From Torreya grandis (taxonomy: Eukaryota; Streptophyta; Pinopsida; Cupressales; Taxaceae), in NCBI GenBank assembly GCA_037957365.1, contig JARHVA010000081.1, positions 3,611,001-3,675,000 of the forward strand: DNA of 64,000 nt, read 5' to 3'. A program made the translations under genes and the position numbers. The notes below the pieces were generated by a model. That model saw only the letters and a list, made by a program, of their open reading frames with translations. It did not search any database and was not told the DNA's origin. Below are positions 11,528-24,480 of this stretch, one piece after another; position 1 is the first letter of the stretch, and the number at the start of each line of letters is the position of its first letter.

Positions 11528-12181
11528 GGGATCTCCCCACTTAAAAGGTTCCCAGCAAGATCTATGGGTTTAAGAGCAGAACAATTCACCAATTCTTCTG
11601 GGATTAGACCAGCTAATCTGTTTGAATGAAGGATGAGTCTTTCCAAGTTTTGCACGAAACTCAGCTCTGGTGGAATACTTCCACTCAAGGAGCTACTGTT
11701 TAATCTGAGCTACAGCAGGTTTGTACATTTACGCAAACTAGCTGGAATAAAACCTTGCAAGCCATTTTCATACGACTTAAGGAATTGCAACTTCTCTAAT
11801 TTACCAAGCTGGTGGGGTATGACACCAGAGAAATGATTATTAGAGAGGTCAAGAGTTGTAACGAAGGTACTATGAGGGGGTATTGTGCCAGCCAGAGCCT
11901 TGAATTTGAGAACCAAAATGACAATGCGTTGTTTGTGATTACAAGTTATTCCAGTCCAGTTGCAAACACATGAAGTTCCAGTTACCCAGCTAGACAAGGA
12001 AAGATCGAGTTGGTTCCATTTTCACAGACATTTTTTATTCAAGCAAAGCATCTGCGTCAATCTGCTTCTGGTATTCTAACTCGTTAATTGAAAACGTGGG
12101 AAAGATTAAACTGGAGAAGACCGCGAGAATAAAAATGAACTGACCTTTGTGATTGATGGGCTCTTCCGATCTGATCATCAT

Positions 12182-12480
12182 ATCTGAAAATGCGAATGAA
12201 TCCATCTTCTATGGTTGGCAGAAATCTGGTCAATACCTTTCCATAGAATTTGAGTAAACATTATAGTGGATATCTCTCTACCTCTGCAAATATTATAGTG
12301 GATTCTTTGTAAGCAAGCATTAACATGGAGAAATCCGTGAGCATAGTTCTGACGGTGACGTGCACTAATTTTAGTTAAACCATCATACGAGGGCCCACTT
12401 TTTACGGAAGATTTCTTCTCCGTGCTGGGCCCACTAATGACCTTCATAATTTTCCTTTCCGAATGAAGGCTAAAATTGTT
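12182..12480 (-). promoter_or_regulatory. Upstream flank of the receptor-kinase pseudogene
   Basis: This is the 5' flank of the minus-strand receptor. It contains ATTATAGTGGATTCTTTG, GTGAGCATAGTTCTGA and GAGGGCCCACTTTTTA, all of which recur at 25436-25765. GGGCCCAC is a common plant promoter motif (TCP-site-like). No certain TATA box was assigned. Confidence 0.55.
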
Positions 12481-12489
12481 CATATTCTT

Positions 12490-14407
12490 TTACGATTACC
12501 AAAATTAAAATCCATGATTTTGTTTTTGGAAAAAAATAGCTATAGATAGTTTATATGGTAATATACACACCTTAATTTTGCTGACTAGCGATCCTGTTTT
12601 TTTTGAGTCCAACATATTACTCTAAGTTTCTCTATAATATTAACAGAATAACTAGTAAAAGTAAATGATGTATATTTTATCGATAAAAATTGGAAGATTA
12701 ATTGAATAATTAATAAAATTAAAAGTTTTTTTAACAATTAAATATCTTTAAATTATAAACAAGGGCAAAACAAGAAAAAATAAAAAATAAAAGAGCATAT
12801 CTTTTGACAAAGTCAGTGTCTATATAACTTGACAACTTTTTAATGAAAATGATTATGATTATGAAATGATTTAAAGAGATTTCTCATTTATAAAAAAGAG
12901 CAGGTGATTTGATAAGACATGAATATTAGATACACTTATGATTAATTAAATTCATTCAATGAGATAATTAACAAAAAGAACATGGAGATGAAACTGACTT
13001 GTGATCTGATAAAAGGGTATAAGGTGTGTTGAGGAAAAAATTCTTAAAACTAATCTTAGATACATGAAACATGCAGGGCCTTGACACGTCATTGAACAAT
13101 AAACACAACATTCAAATATCCACTAAACTACAATTTTTTGGGAAATGACAATGCGATGGTTTACACATTTTATTTCTCTGTCACCTTACATCTGTATTAA
13201 AGGCAATAGAATATTTCTAAATAACACTCCAAAGAATATGCTACTATTTATGTATCAATCTATAGTAAAAATTATATAATATCAATGTAGTATGTGTTTC
13301 AAATTATTTGGGTTGTTAATAAAAAACCAGCTAATTCAAAAGTGATTCTTATACGTAGATATATTAAAAAGAAAAAAGATGGCATTATATGAGTCAAAGA
13401 TATTCTCTAAAAAATAGAAAAAATGCAACTAGTCTCATACAATTTACAAGTTTTGTTCTTGTAACGATAGATGGCCCATGCATATAGGCACAATGCAAAC
13501 TCTAGCTTTAAACGGCCCAGATATAGTGTGTCTATAGTCTATACCACAAAAGAAAAGATCAACACATTTGCTTAGAGAAATTGATCTATTTAATGTAATA
13601 TGCCCAATGCCATGCACACAAAAAAACATTTCTATTTAAAAAGTTGAAATGCTTACCTTAAAAGAAAAAAACTAAACTATACCCAAAATCCACGAACATA
13701 ACATAAGAAAAATATGATCTATGAATTTAATGCATGTAAGTAGAATATCAATGTAAATTGTTTTCCTATTCTTGCTTGACAAATTATATTTCGTGGTGGC
13801 TGACAGTGTTAAATGTTTTTTTGAGTACTTTTTCGCATGCCGTAATGGCATCAATGCCAATGGAAAAAAATTGCGTCAACATTTCTATATCCACCCTTAT
13901 TGTAATAAAAACAAGGTTCCTTCGATGTTTCAAATTATAATTCCCTAAAATAAGTACATGACAACAACAACATTTGGGATGGTCATTCACTTGTAACTCA
14001 AGTGTTTGGTCTTCTCATGAAACTGGTAATGATGTTGTTGATGATATTTTACACGTCATGTAGGTTTTGACTTTGTCACCCAATTGACACATGATGACAA
14101 AAAAAATGGGATGAAAAATTAAATGAAAACTATTAAACAATCTTTGGTCAGGGCTTATTCCCTGAATAATAGAGTTTTATTATTATCCAAACGCAACAAA
14201 TTATAAATTATAATTTCATTGCATGTGTAAAATAAAAAGCATTGCATGCTTAAAAAATAAGAGTTCTAGTATAGTTTTTTTCTTTTTAAGTTGGTGGATT
14301 GAGGGGGTATTTAAAAAAAAAATTAATATTAAAAATCTACAAGATAAACATTTATTATATTTAAAATTTATGTTTTCAATTACAAAATTAATTAATTAAA
14401 TAACATC
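12490..14407. other. Intergenic DNA
   Basis: AT-rich sequence without recognised genes. Short open frames at 13444-13990 have no family features. Nothing repetitive stood out beyond A/T runs. Confidence 0.5.
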
Positions 14408-15303
14408 TATTCTCACCCATCCAAGCAAAGTGTTGTTTTTTTTGGGTAAACATATCATCTATAGGTCTCTTCCTTGTCATGATTTCAAAGATGAATACCT
14501 TAAAGCCGTAAACGTATCCCACGCTCGTTACTGCCACTCAAATCCATCTTCTATAATAGCTCAACTTTAATTACTGGTCCAGAATATAAAAATAGGAATT
14601 AATATATATAAGATGTAAAAACTAAAATACAACACAATTACAAGGGAGATTTACCTGGAGCAAGATATCTTCTTGCATTGTCGTATGCGCAGTTGTGAGA
14701 ACATGGGAGAGAGGGTTCCTATGCTCCTTGACAAAGTCCTTCTGAAATGGTTTATGGAGCAAGATATCCAATGCACATACCCAGTTTGTGAAGGTACAAC
14801 TTTTCTAGAGCAGCTAGCGTTCCCAATTTTTGAGGCACCACACCAGAACAGAACCTTGCAAGTCATTTTCTTACAACTTAAGGACCTGCAACCTCTCTAG
14901 TTTACCAAACTGGTGCGGTATGACCCTAGAGAAATGATTACTAGAGAGGTCAAGAGTTGTAAGGAAGGACATATTGATGATATGAGGGGGTATTGTACCA
15001 GCCAGATCCTTGAATTTAAAAACCAGGCTGACAACCCATTATTTGTGTGACAATTTATTCTAGTCCAGTTGCAAACACAAGTTCTAGACTCTAGTTACCC
15101 AATTAGACAAGGATAGAGTTGGGTCCATTTTTGCAGACATTTTAAATTCAAGTAAAGCCTCTGCGTTAATCTGCTTCTTATATTCTAACTCATTAAATTA
15201 AAATGCGGCAAAGATTAAGCTACAGAAGAAAAGAACAAAAATAAACTCACCTTTGTCTTCCAATCTGATCATCGTATCTGCAAGTGCAAATGAATCCAAC
15301 GTC
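14408..15303 (-). pseudogene. Second LRR receptor kinase copy, heavily deleted
   Basis: Patchwork of the 7.4-12.2 kb receptor. 14408-14660 matches the last kinase exon and intron (TCTCACCCATCC, CATATCATCTATAGGTCTC, GGGAGATTTACCTGGAGC). About 140 bp of unassigned sequence follow. 14812-14850 then matches one LRR (TTTTTGAGGCACCACACCA), and from about 14852 it jumps to the first LRRs, the LRR N-cap and the signal peptide, ending just past the start ATG near 15275. The leader is in frame through ALLEFK, where the main copy has a TAA. Almost all LRRs and the kinase core are missing. Homology stops abruptly at about 15303; the matching upstream flank resumes at 25436. Confidence 0.85.
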
Positions 15304-15624
15304 TATTGTAAATTCTATTCAGTCACCGTTGTAGAAGGAGAAGAGCAGACTTCTATATCAACTTATCATTTTTCACAATATTTTATGTCTAATTATAAAT
15401 CCATTTCATCTTTTATTTATTTATTTATTAATATTCATTATTTTTTAACTCACAATCCTTGTATATGTAAAGAAAACATGCAAAGCTCACCAAAATATTA
15501 AATTTATATTCAAAACTTTTCAATAATAATTTATATTATGAAACTAATTTCTACGATTTTTTATTTTAATTTTCATTCTATTTAATTATAGTGCATAGTC
15601 ATTCTACTTTAATTTATAGGGATT
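15304..15624. other. AT-rich spacer before the tandem array
   Basis: No gene recognised. The sequence departs here from the receptor-kinase homology and leads into the 15625-18555 tandem array. Confidence 0.4.
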
Positions 15625-18555
15625 AAAATTCTACATAATATACTATATTATTGTTAGCTTCTACACAATTGAACATGGAAATGTGAATATGACTTCAAAT
15701 ATTTATTAAAAATATTTTTTTTTCACATATTTGTGAATTATTCTCTAAATTCTTAAACAATAGTAAATGTAGTTTAATTAAGTTTAATATGTTTCACATA
15801 TAATTCTTAGGATTATATGTACTCATCAATTTACACTCTCAATTTGTAATCTCAATTTGTACTAGTGTTTTTTTCAACGTAATTAATAATTATATTTTGT
15901 GTACCCATCGCTACTTACAAGTGAGGCTTTTTATATTTCATCAAGGGTATGAATATGTAGTTATTGTAGTTTATTTCAGTGTAATCAATATATGAATTAT
16001 TTAAAGTGAGTAATTACGACTTATAATTTTTTCGACCATTTAAAGTTAACTTGTGTAATAGACAACATGAATACAAATAAATGAAAAATGTTTTTTTTAA
16101 GAATTACATTCATGTAAATTATCATTATTACAATATTATTCACATTTAACAAAATAAATTAATTGACTACAAAATTGAAATAATGAAATAATTAACTCCA
16201 ACATATAAAACACTTTGGCTCATGACTTGTACGTGATCAACCACATATAATAAAATTCTGCATAATGTACTATAATATTGTTAGCTTCTACACGTCAATT
16301 TACATGCGCAATTTGTATTGGTGTTTTTTTCAATGTAATTAATAATTGGATTTTGTGTACCCATCACTACTTACAAGTGAGGCTTTTCATATTTCACCAA
16401 GGGTATGAATATGTAATTACTGTATTTTATTTTAGTGTAATCAATATATGAATTATTTAGAATGATTAATTATGGTTAATAATTTTTTTTGATCTTTTAA
16501 AGTCAACTTGCATAATAAACAACATGAATACAAATAAATGAAAAATGTTTTTTCTAAGAATTACGTTCATGTAAATTAACATTATTACAATATTATTCAC
16601 ATTTAACAAAATAAATGAATTGACTACAAAATTGAAATAATGAAATAATTAACTCCAAAACATAAGACACTTTGGCTCATGACTTGTACATGTTCAACCG
16701 CATATAATAAAATTCTACATAATATACTATATTATTGTTAGCTTCTACACAATTGAGCATGGAAATATGAATATGACTTCAAATGTTTGTTAAAAAAAAA
16801 TGTTTTTCACAGATCTGTGAATTATTCTCTAAATTCTTAAACAATAGTAAATTTAGTTTAATATGTTTCACATATAATTCTTGGGATTATATGTACTCAT
16901 CAATTTACATTCTCAATTTGCAATCTCAATTTGTACCGATGTTTTTTCAATGTAATTAATAATTAGATTTTGTGTACGTATCACTACTTACAAGTGAGGC
17001 TTTTCATATTTCACCAAGGGTATGAATCTATAGTTACTGTAGTTTATTTTAGTATAATCAATATATAAACTATTTAGAATGAGTAATTATGGCTTATATT
17101 TTTTTTTGACCATTTAAAGTTAACTTGTGTAATAGACAACATGAATACAAATAAATAAAAAATGTTAATTCTAAGAATTATATTCATGTAAATTAAAATT
17201 ATTAAAATATTATTCACATTTAACAAAATAAATGAATTGACTACAAAATTGAAATAATGAAATAATTAACTCCAAAACATAAGACACTTTGGCTCATGAC
17301 TTGTACGTGTTCAACCACATATAATAAAATTCTACATAATATACTATATTATTGTTAGCTTCTACACAATTGAGCATGAAAATGTGAATATGACTTCAAA
17401 TGTTTGTTAAAAATATTTTTTTTCATAGATCTGTGAATTATTCTTTGAATTTTTAAACAATAGTAAATGTAGTTTAATTAAATTTAATATGTTTCATTTA
17501 TATTCTTGGGATTCTATGTACTCATCAATTTACACTCTCAATTTGCAATCTCAATTTGTACCGGTGTTTTTTTCAACATAATTAATAATTGGATTTTGTG
17601 TACCCATCGCTACTTACAGGTGAATGAATTTTTAGTTACTACAATTTATTTTAGTGTAATCAATATATAAATTATTTAGAATGAGTAATTATGGCTTATA
17701 ATTTTTTTTGACCATTTAAAATTAACTTGTGTAATAGATAACATGAATACAAATAAATGAAAACTATTTTTTCTAAGAATTATATTCATGTAAATTATCA
17801 TTATTTCAATATTATTCACATTTAACAAAATAAATTAATTGACTACAAAATTGAAATAATGAAATAATTAACTCCAAAACATAAGAGACTTTGGCTCATG
17901 ACTTGTACGTGTTCAACCACATATAACAACATTCTACATAATATAATATATTATTGTTAGCTTCTACACAATTGAGCATGGAAATGTGAATATGACTTCA
18001 AATGTTTGTTTAAAAATAATTTTTTTCATAGATCTGTGAATTATTCTCTGAATTCTTAAACAATAGTAAATGTAGTTTAATTAAGTTTAATATGTTTCAC
18101 GTATAATTCTTGGGATTATATGTACCCATCAATTTACACTCTCAATTTTCAATTTCAATTTGTACCGGTGTTTTTTTTAACGTAATTAATAATTGGATTT
18201 TGTGTACCCATCACTACTTACAAGTGAGGCTTTTCATATTTCACCAAGGGTATGAATCTATAGTAACTTTAGTTTATTTTAGTGTAATCAATATATGAAT
18301 TATTTAGAACGAGTAATTATGGCTTATGATTTTTTTTGACCATGTAAAGTTAACTTGTGTAATAGACAACATGAATACAAATAAATGAAAAATGTTTTTC
18401 TAAGAATTACATTCGTGTAATTTATCATTATTACAATATTATTCACATTTAACAAAATAAATTAATTGACTAAAAAATTAAAATAATGAAATAATTAACT
18501 CCAAAACATAAGACACTTTGGCTCATGACTTGTATGTGTTCAACCACATATAATT
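15625..18555. repeat. Tandem array of about 0.6-kb units
   Basis: Five direct units start at about 15627, 16250, 16708, 17325 and 17927 (anchor AAATTCTACATAATATACT), with spacings near 623, 458, 617, 602 and 626 bp. The second unit has lost about 160 bp. Each full unit contains TGTTAGCTTCTACACA, ATTCTTGGGATTATATGTAC, ACTTACAAGTGAGGCTTTTCA, AAGGGTATGAATC and TAATTAACTCCAAAACATAA. Units differ by scattered substitutions and small indels. Open frames inside are short and unconvincing. This is satellite-like, non-coding DNA. Confidence 0.85.
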
Positions 18556-20880
18556 ATAACTTGTAAACTCACAGAAATGGAAATTTTGCTAAAATATGCA
18601 ATCCATAATAATTGTCAATTGAATGTGTCATTTCATTGAGGGAAAGCTCAAATTTGGTATCATTGATAGAAGCCCTAACGTATTTCATTTACTACCATGA
18701 GCCATTCAAAGTCACCCTTTAATAGTGAAGATTATTTACAAAATATTTTATTAAAAGGTGATTTTGATTTCTCTTTGTAATCAACAAAAAAACGTTCCCA
18801 TCCTAAATGTATCTAGTAATAATAAAGGATTTTATATAGGGAAACTTGAATGAGGTTAAATCAACCATATCATTAACAATATCAAAATGACCATCTATGA
18901 CACATGTTAACTTCAAATGACCATTAGTTTTTTTGAGACCACTTTATCATAAATTTGTCAAAAGAAATAAGACTATAATACTTAAAAAAACCACATTCAT
19001 TTCAATCTACATGTGAAGATATACTCATTCCTTATGATTCATAAATTGACTAAACTGAATTAAACTATAGTATGAGAAATCATAGAAAGATTCACACACA
19101 CTAACAATCTTATTTATTTTTAAAAAACATTCCAATCCATACTCACATTTTTTAAACCATTTGCCTCATAGTCTTAGAGACGTATGAAAAACCTTACCTG
19201 CAATCACCAAGACCTAAAAATAGCCAAGTAAACATCAAAATTAAAAATTAGGTAGGGGTATTGCTCATAAAGAGATGAGGCAGAAGCTAAGAGAGTAGGT
19301 GTGCATTTGGCATCAATGTAGGGTGAAATATATAGGTATGGGTGAAATGATTGCAAAGTGATGGGTACTAATTGTATCATGGAGAGACATCAATTCCTGA
19401 TCATCTTTACTGGGTGCATGCATTCAATGGGTTGTATAATTAGCTGAATATTCATCAATGAAACACTATAGAAAAGAGTACACTAGGCAAGCTAGAATTA
19501 CTCATTTCCAATGATCCAAATAATGACTACACTAACATTAGCCATATTAATAATTGGAAAAATGACTAAAGAAAATCATTAACTTGTTAACATACATTTG
19601 AAGCCACATTAACATTTCCAAAACTAAATGGCACAACATTTGTGAGGTATAAAAAACCATATGGCTCACAAACTTAGTGATGTATAAAAACCTCACCTAT
19701 AAGTAGTGATGGAAATCCAAGCATCAAAAAAATATTTATGAAAATGATTCAAATCTTACACTACCATTAACACTTGTAATTTAAAATAACTCATTCCAAA
19801 TGATTCAGAGATCGACTACACTAAAATTAATTACATTTTAAGAATTCGAAGAATGATGGAAACTGACCAAATTTTATCATCATCAAACATTCAAAGCCAT
19901 ATTAGTATTTTTTAAACAATTTGGGTCACAACCTTAACAAGGTATAAATATCTCACTTTTACATAGTGATGACAACCGATGGAAAGCAATCATGAAGTAG
20001 ATGCTTCTCTTCCAATCATCTCATCTCCTAAATCCTCTATATCCTCTTCCCTTCAACAATAATACACATGCAATGTGATGGACCAATGGGGATGAATGGG
20101 AGGATGAAGTTACGAGAATTTTGGTTACACATACCAACTACACTAAAATTAATTATAATTTAGGAATGCGAGGAATGATGGGAAATGAAAAAACAAAAAT
20201 ATTAATTTTCAACAAACATTGAAATCCATATTAACCTTTTTAAATGATTTGGATCACATCCTTAGTGAGGTATATAAAACATCACATGTACACACTGATG
20301 GAAACCAATGGCAAGCAATCATGTAGCTACTACTACTCTTCGAATGTCATCTCTCAAACTATCCATATTCTCTTCCCTTTAGCATCAATGTGCATTCAAT
20401 GTGATGACCCAATGGGAATGAAGGTATGAGAAGGTCAACATTAAATAGCATGGTCATTACCAAATTTAATGTATGGTGGTGGGTAATAACTGTTGGATGG
20501 TGAGGCATTAATGTTTTGACACCTTGAACTAGGTGTATTCATTCCATGGGCTACGCGCTATCAACCAAAATTTAAATGCCCAAAATTTGGCACCTACTTA
20601 GATTTTTGTGGGTGAATTATGATCGTCGATTGGTTAGACCTCAAAAATGGCACCATAATGATCCCTTTCATCACAATCAAAATGATGGGTTTTTATTACC
20701 ACATTAGATTTTCAAAATCTAGAATATAAAAATCAACACACTAACCTATCCATCAGTGTCAATTTTACATATTGATGTGGCACAATTTAGGCTCCACATA
20801 AGCATGAAATTATGGTGCATGACTATTGGGTCCTCTCCCTTAGTTAATTTTTAAATATTATTGTTATGGAGCATTCAAAA
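18556..20880. repeat. Diverged direct repeats of about 0.3 kb
   Basis: Related phrases recur near 19130-19200, 19600-19720, 19880-19990 and 20210-20330. They read, in order, a phrase like CATATTAACATTTT, then AAATGATTTGGATCACA, then GAGGTATATAAAACATCAC, then AGTGATGGAAACCAATGG and AAGCAATCATG. Two copies are followed by a phrase around ATTCAATG and GGGTTGTATAAT. Spacing is roughly 280-470 bp. No gene was recognised. The TATATAAA/TATAAATA strings resemble TATA boxes but have no downstream reading frame. Confidence 0.5.
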
Positions 20881-22300
20881 TCTTGCATCAACCCAAAAAA
20901 TATTAATTATTTGTGTTCATGTGGTATTGGTGGTGTGTTATTGTTTTGGCATAGTAAATATGGTCAAATGGGAAGAACCCATAATCATAAACTTTTGTAG
21001 CATTAAACACATCATAAAAATATAAATTTAAAGAAATTACATGATTCCAAGGAAGTTGGTTAAGTTTTTCAACCATCGTTATAATCCAAGAAGTGGATGT
21101 GTGTATTGAAGAGCTAAAACAGATATGTTATGAAAAAAAGGTAAAAAGGGCATCAAGAAATTCTCTAAACCTAAATGTTATTGCATATTTGGATTACTAT
21201 AAAAAATTTATGCCTTTTAAAAAATAAGTCATCTATTCTATCATTCTCTCTTCTAGATGATGGTTTATAGAGTGTGATAAATGTTGAATAAAAATGTCTC
21301 ACATGGTTTTAATTAGAAACATTATTTTTATTTTAATGGACATTAGAAATACAATCTCTCTTATAAATGATATTGTTTTGTTTCAGTAAAAAAAAAAATT
21401 ATAACCTCTAAAAGTTTTTAGACTTAATATAGTAATTAACCACCCATCTTCATTGAGTGGTGTTTTATAACCACCCCAACAATTTCATAATTGTTAGTCT
21501 GCATATAGTGGTAGTTTCATAATTGATAAGCTCCATATAATGGTGGTCTTGTCCAAATAAAATTGAAAAAAAAAGTAACAACCTAATATGATGAATGATC
21601 AAATATTGAGAATTTTAAAGACACAAAGGAAGGTGAATAGACAGTCTAAAAGGTATAATATCTCAAAGAAGATCAATATTAGTAAGTGAAATGGCCAAGG
21701 AAAGTCATAGAGTGAAACTAGTTCCAAGAAGTTGGAAACAAAAATTTTGGAGATGAACTCTCCAAGGATGAAGCATGGGGATGTTTCAATTCCATAAGGG
21801 ACTATATGAGAGTTTATATATTTTATATGTTGTTTTAATGACCCTATAAAGGAAAGTGTATGTGAGAGTGAATGAGTGTGCATTAAATTTTAATAAATTA
21901 AAGATGAATTCAAAGTTGTATTGAAATGTGTCATGTCTAAGAGTGTTCTTGTAAATGTGTCCATAGGCAAGTGTTTATATAAGAAACACAATGTTAAAGG
22001 CTACCGTTAATAAGTTCCCATTTATGTGTTTGCACCAATTAGTATCATACCAAGGTATTTTTTATTAGGTTGAGTGTGTGAGGATATTGTTGAGCTAATT
22101 TCAAGATATGAAAGAGAAGATTCCTTGAGTTAGTTACAGGTTGTTAAAAAGAAGCTTGCATAGGATAAATGATAAGTTTTTCGCAGGTGTGAAAGAAGTC
22201 CTAAAAGTGTAGGGGAAGTGTGAGAGGTTATTATTTGATTCTATTTAAGGTTGTGAAAGATAGTCCTTTTTAAAAAGAGATATTGAAGACAAAATTATAA
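20881..22300. other. Unassigned repeat-like DNA
   Basis: No coding region supported. The sequence around 20885-20970 (CTTGCATCAA ... TGTGTTATTGTTTTGG) loosely resembles 24395-24480 (TTTGCATCAA ... GTGTTGTTATTTTAGG). The two may be diverged ends of one element enclosing the coding-like stretch between them. I could not prove LTR boundaries. Confidence 0.3.
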
Positions 22301-22324
22301 TATCATCAAGAATAGAAGACTTGA

Positions 22325-24380
22325 TTGATGTTTAAGGAAATCCAAGTAAGATTGGATATGATGGAGGATGCCCAAAGTAGAGAAGCTATTTTAGATGTGA
22401 TTAAACATGATGATGAAGAAAATTTGGAGATGTTTATATCCCTACAAGTAAATTTGGATGTCATGGAGAGAGAACCAACTAGAAATAAAAGAGAGAAGAA
22501 GAGGCCATGGTGAAAGAAAAAGGTAAACCCACTAGAAAATTTATTTATTTTTATGTTAAAGATAGCCCTAAAAAGCTCATGATATAGATAGTGGAATTAG
22601 AAATGTATTTTTAAAAGGAGAGTATTGAATACCCCATGAGGAAAAAGTTTTCAAGTAAGAGACTATATGGAGCTTTAGCTGAGTATTGAAGATTTCTCTA
22701 AGAGAGGAGACAAGAAAAGGACTGAAGAAGGTAAGGATTTATGAACATATGGTTTCCAAACTAATGGTTCATGTTTTGAAACTAATAATACAAGTAGAGT
22801 AGTTGAATAAGATTCATATCTTGAACCTTGAGAGAGAATATAATAAGAATATTTCCATAATAGGCAATATGAGAGGGAAGTTTGCATGTGAGAAGCTCAA
22901 ATATATTTTGAGAAGTAGTAAGGATAAGGATATGATTGAGGAGAATAAGTTTTTCTTGAAAAATAATAAGAGAGTGATGTTTCTATGTGAGAAGCCTAGG
23001 TATGATTTCAAAAATAGAAAGGAGGATAAAATTTATGATCAATCTAGGAATGAATTATAATCGAAGAAGATGTAGAGGAAATATTTATTGATCCAAAATA
23101 AGGAGACCCATTATTTTATGACGAGGAGTTTGTAGTATCCCATAAGTGGGAAGAGGCATAATTGTCCTTAGTGAATGTAGGTCATGTATTTTACTTTTCT
23201 CTTTTTGAGGGAATAAGGTTTGAGGACAACCAAGGAAAGCTACATGTTTCCTTGAAGGAAACAATAAAGGTGGATGAATAAGGTAGCTATGAAGAATTAT
23301 ATGTTTCCATTAAAGAAACAATATATGTGGTTAAAGAGAAAGGTAATTCACATAAGGAGAGTGTGGTTGAATATTAGCCATTTGAATAAGAAGAAAATAA
23401 TAATAAGAATGAAGAAGTAATAGCCATGAATGTTTTATAGAATGAGACTTTAGGATTCCATCATGTGATTGGAAGCCATTAGAAGAGTGAAAAAAATGGA
23501 GAAGAGTTTAACAACATGTCTATGGGGCATGATGAAGAGGTTTAATAAGTGTTTGTGAAAAATCTTGATTATTTTAATGTGTTTTTTAAATGTGTATGTC
23601 CAACAACGAAGAAGATGGAAAAGAAGACAAAGTTTGGTTTAGTATAAGATGCTTATATATATGAGAAGTAAAGTGAATAAGTGGGAAAATAGGATAATAT
23701 GGAATTATTAGTTGAGGAGATGTTTGGTAAGGACATAAAAACAATAGATGATTGTATTCAAGTCATCATAGAGATAAGAAAGAGTGACACAGTGTGGGTG
23801 CAATAATGTTCTCAAGAGGATATACAAGATGGAGTTCATTTAAAGTAACTAGAGGTGGGAGAGAATAATCTATCAAGATCAAGTGAAATAGATTGGAAAA
23901 AATAAGAAGACAAAAAAATGATGATGGTGAAAAGAGAAGAGATGAAAATTGTGAGAAAAGAGGATCTTCAAAAAGAGAAGAGTGGAATGCGTAAGGATCC
24001 AATAGTGGGTTGGATAATGAATAAATAAAGACATGAAAACTCTTGGTTGAGGTGGTTATATGAATGTAGATTTTATCTAAAAAGAATATGGAGAGAGAAG
24101 AAGATAAGTATTTGGAAGAGGATGATGAATTATGATAGGTCTAACCCAAAAAAAGGAAGAGTAAGCAGATATAATAAAAATATGATAAATTTTAAGCTAG
24201 TAAGAGGAAGTTAGAATAAAATAAAAATTATGATAATTGGATAAAGTACTCAATGTGTTGAAATAGAACACCATGGCCATCAAGATCATTGGTCAAAATA
24301 GTGGTTTTGACATTTAATCCTTTCACATAAGTGGGATATCACATTTTCAATACCTTGGGTGTCTAATGTAGGAACATCCA
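22325..24380 (+). pseudogene. Decayed coding-like region, unrecognised family
   Basis: A purine-rich plus-strand stretch gives charged, Lys/Glu-rich protein fragments in mostly consistent frames broken by many stops. Examples are MMEDAQSREAILDVIKH, GNMRGKFACEKLKYILR and LEMFISLQVNLDVME. A late segment reads CVEIEHHGHQDHW. The composition suggests a degraded retroelement protein with coiled-coil character, but I see no protease, integrase or reverse transcriptase motif and do not recognise the family. It could instead be chance purine-rich sequence. Confidence 0.35.
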
Positions 24381-24480
24381 AGGTGTACAAGTAATTTTGC
24401 ATCAACAAAATATAAAGTAGTTGTGTGTGTTCGTGTGCCCTTATTGGTGTGTTGTTATTTTAGGTTGGTGAAGATGGTCT

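Larger units (their letters stand above)
7409..12181 (-). pseudogene. LRR receptor kinase pseudogene, LRR-XII (FLS2/EFR/Xa21) type
   Basis: A plasma-membrane pattern-recognition receptor kinase by architecture. Minus-strand order: signal peptide (12181 to about 12090, hydrophobic FIFILAVFSSLIF), LRR N-cap with CVCNWTGITC, more than twenty 24-residue LRRs, a NPALCSASG-like cap, a membrane helix (about 8660-8600), and a Ser/Thr kinase split by one intron. The start is the first of two adjacent ATGs at 12181/12178, because the same leader is found in the second copy. Lesions: TAA at 12035-12037, a 1-base shift just before SSWVTG, TAG at 11710-11712, a solo LTR at 10617-11527, an A-run shift near 10557, shifts near 9540, 8740 and 8560-8590, and a shift near 7660. 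Such damage cannot give a full receptor. Members of this family sense microbial ligands; the ligand here is unknown. Confidence 0.88.

Noticed and set aside
12178..12483. Minus-strand open frame upstream of the receptor
   Set aside because: It lies in the 5' flank, is in conflict with the receptor start, and the flank is repeated at 25436-25765 without preserving the frame.
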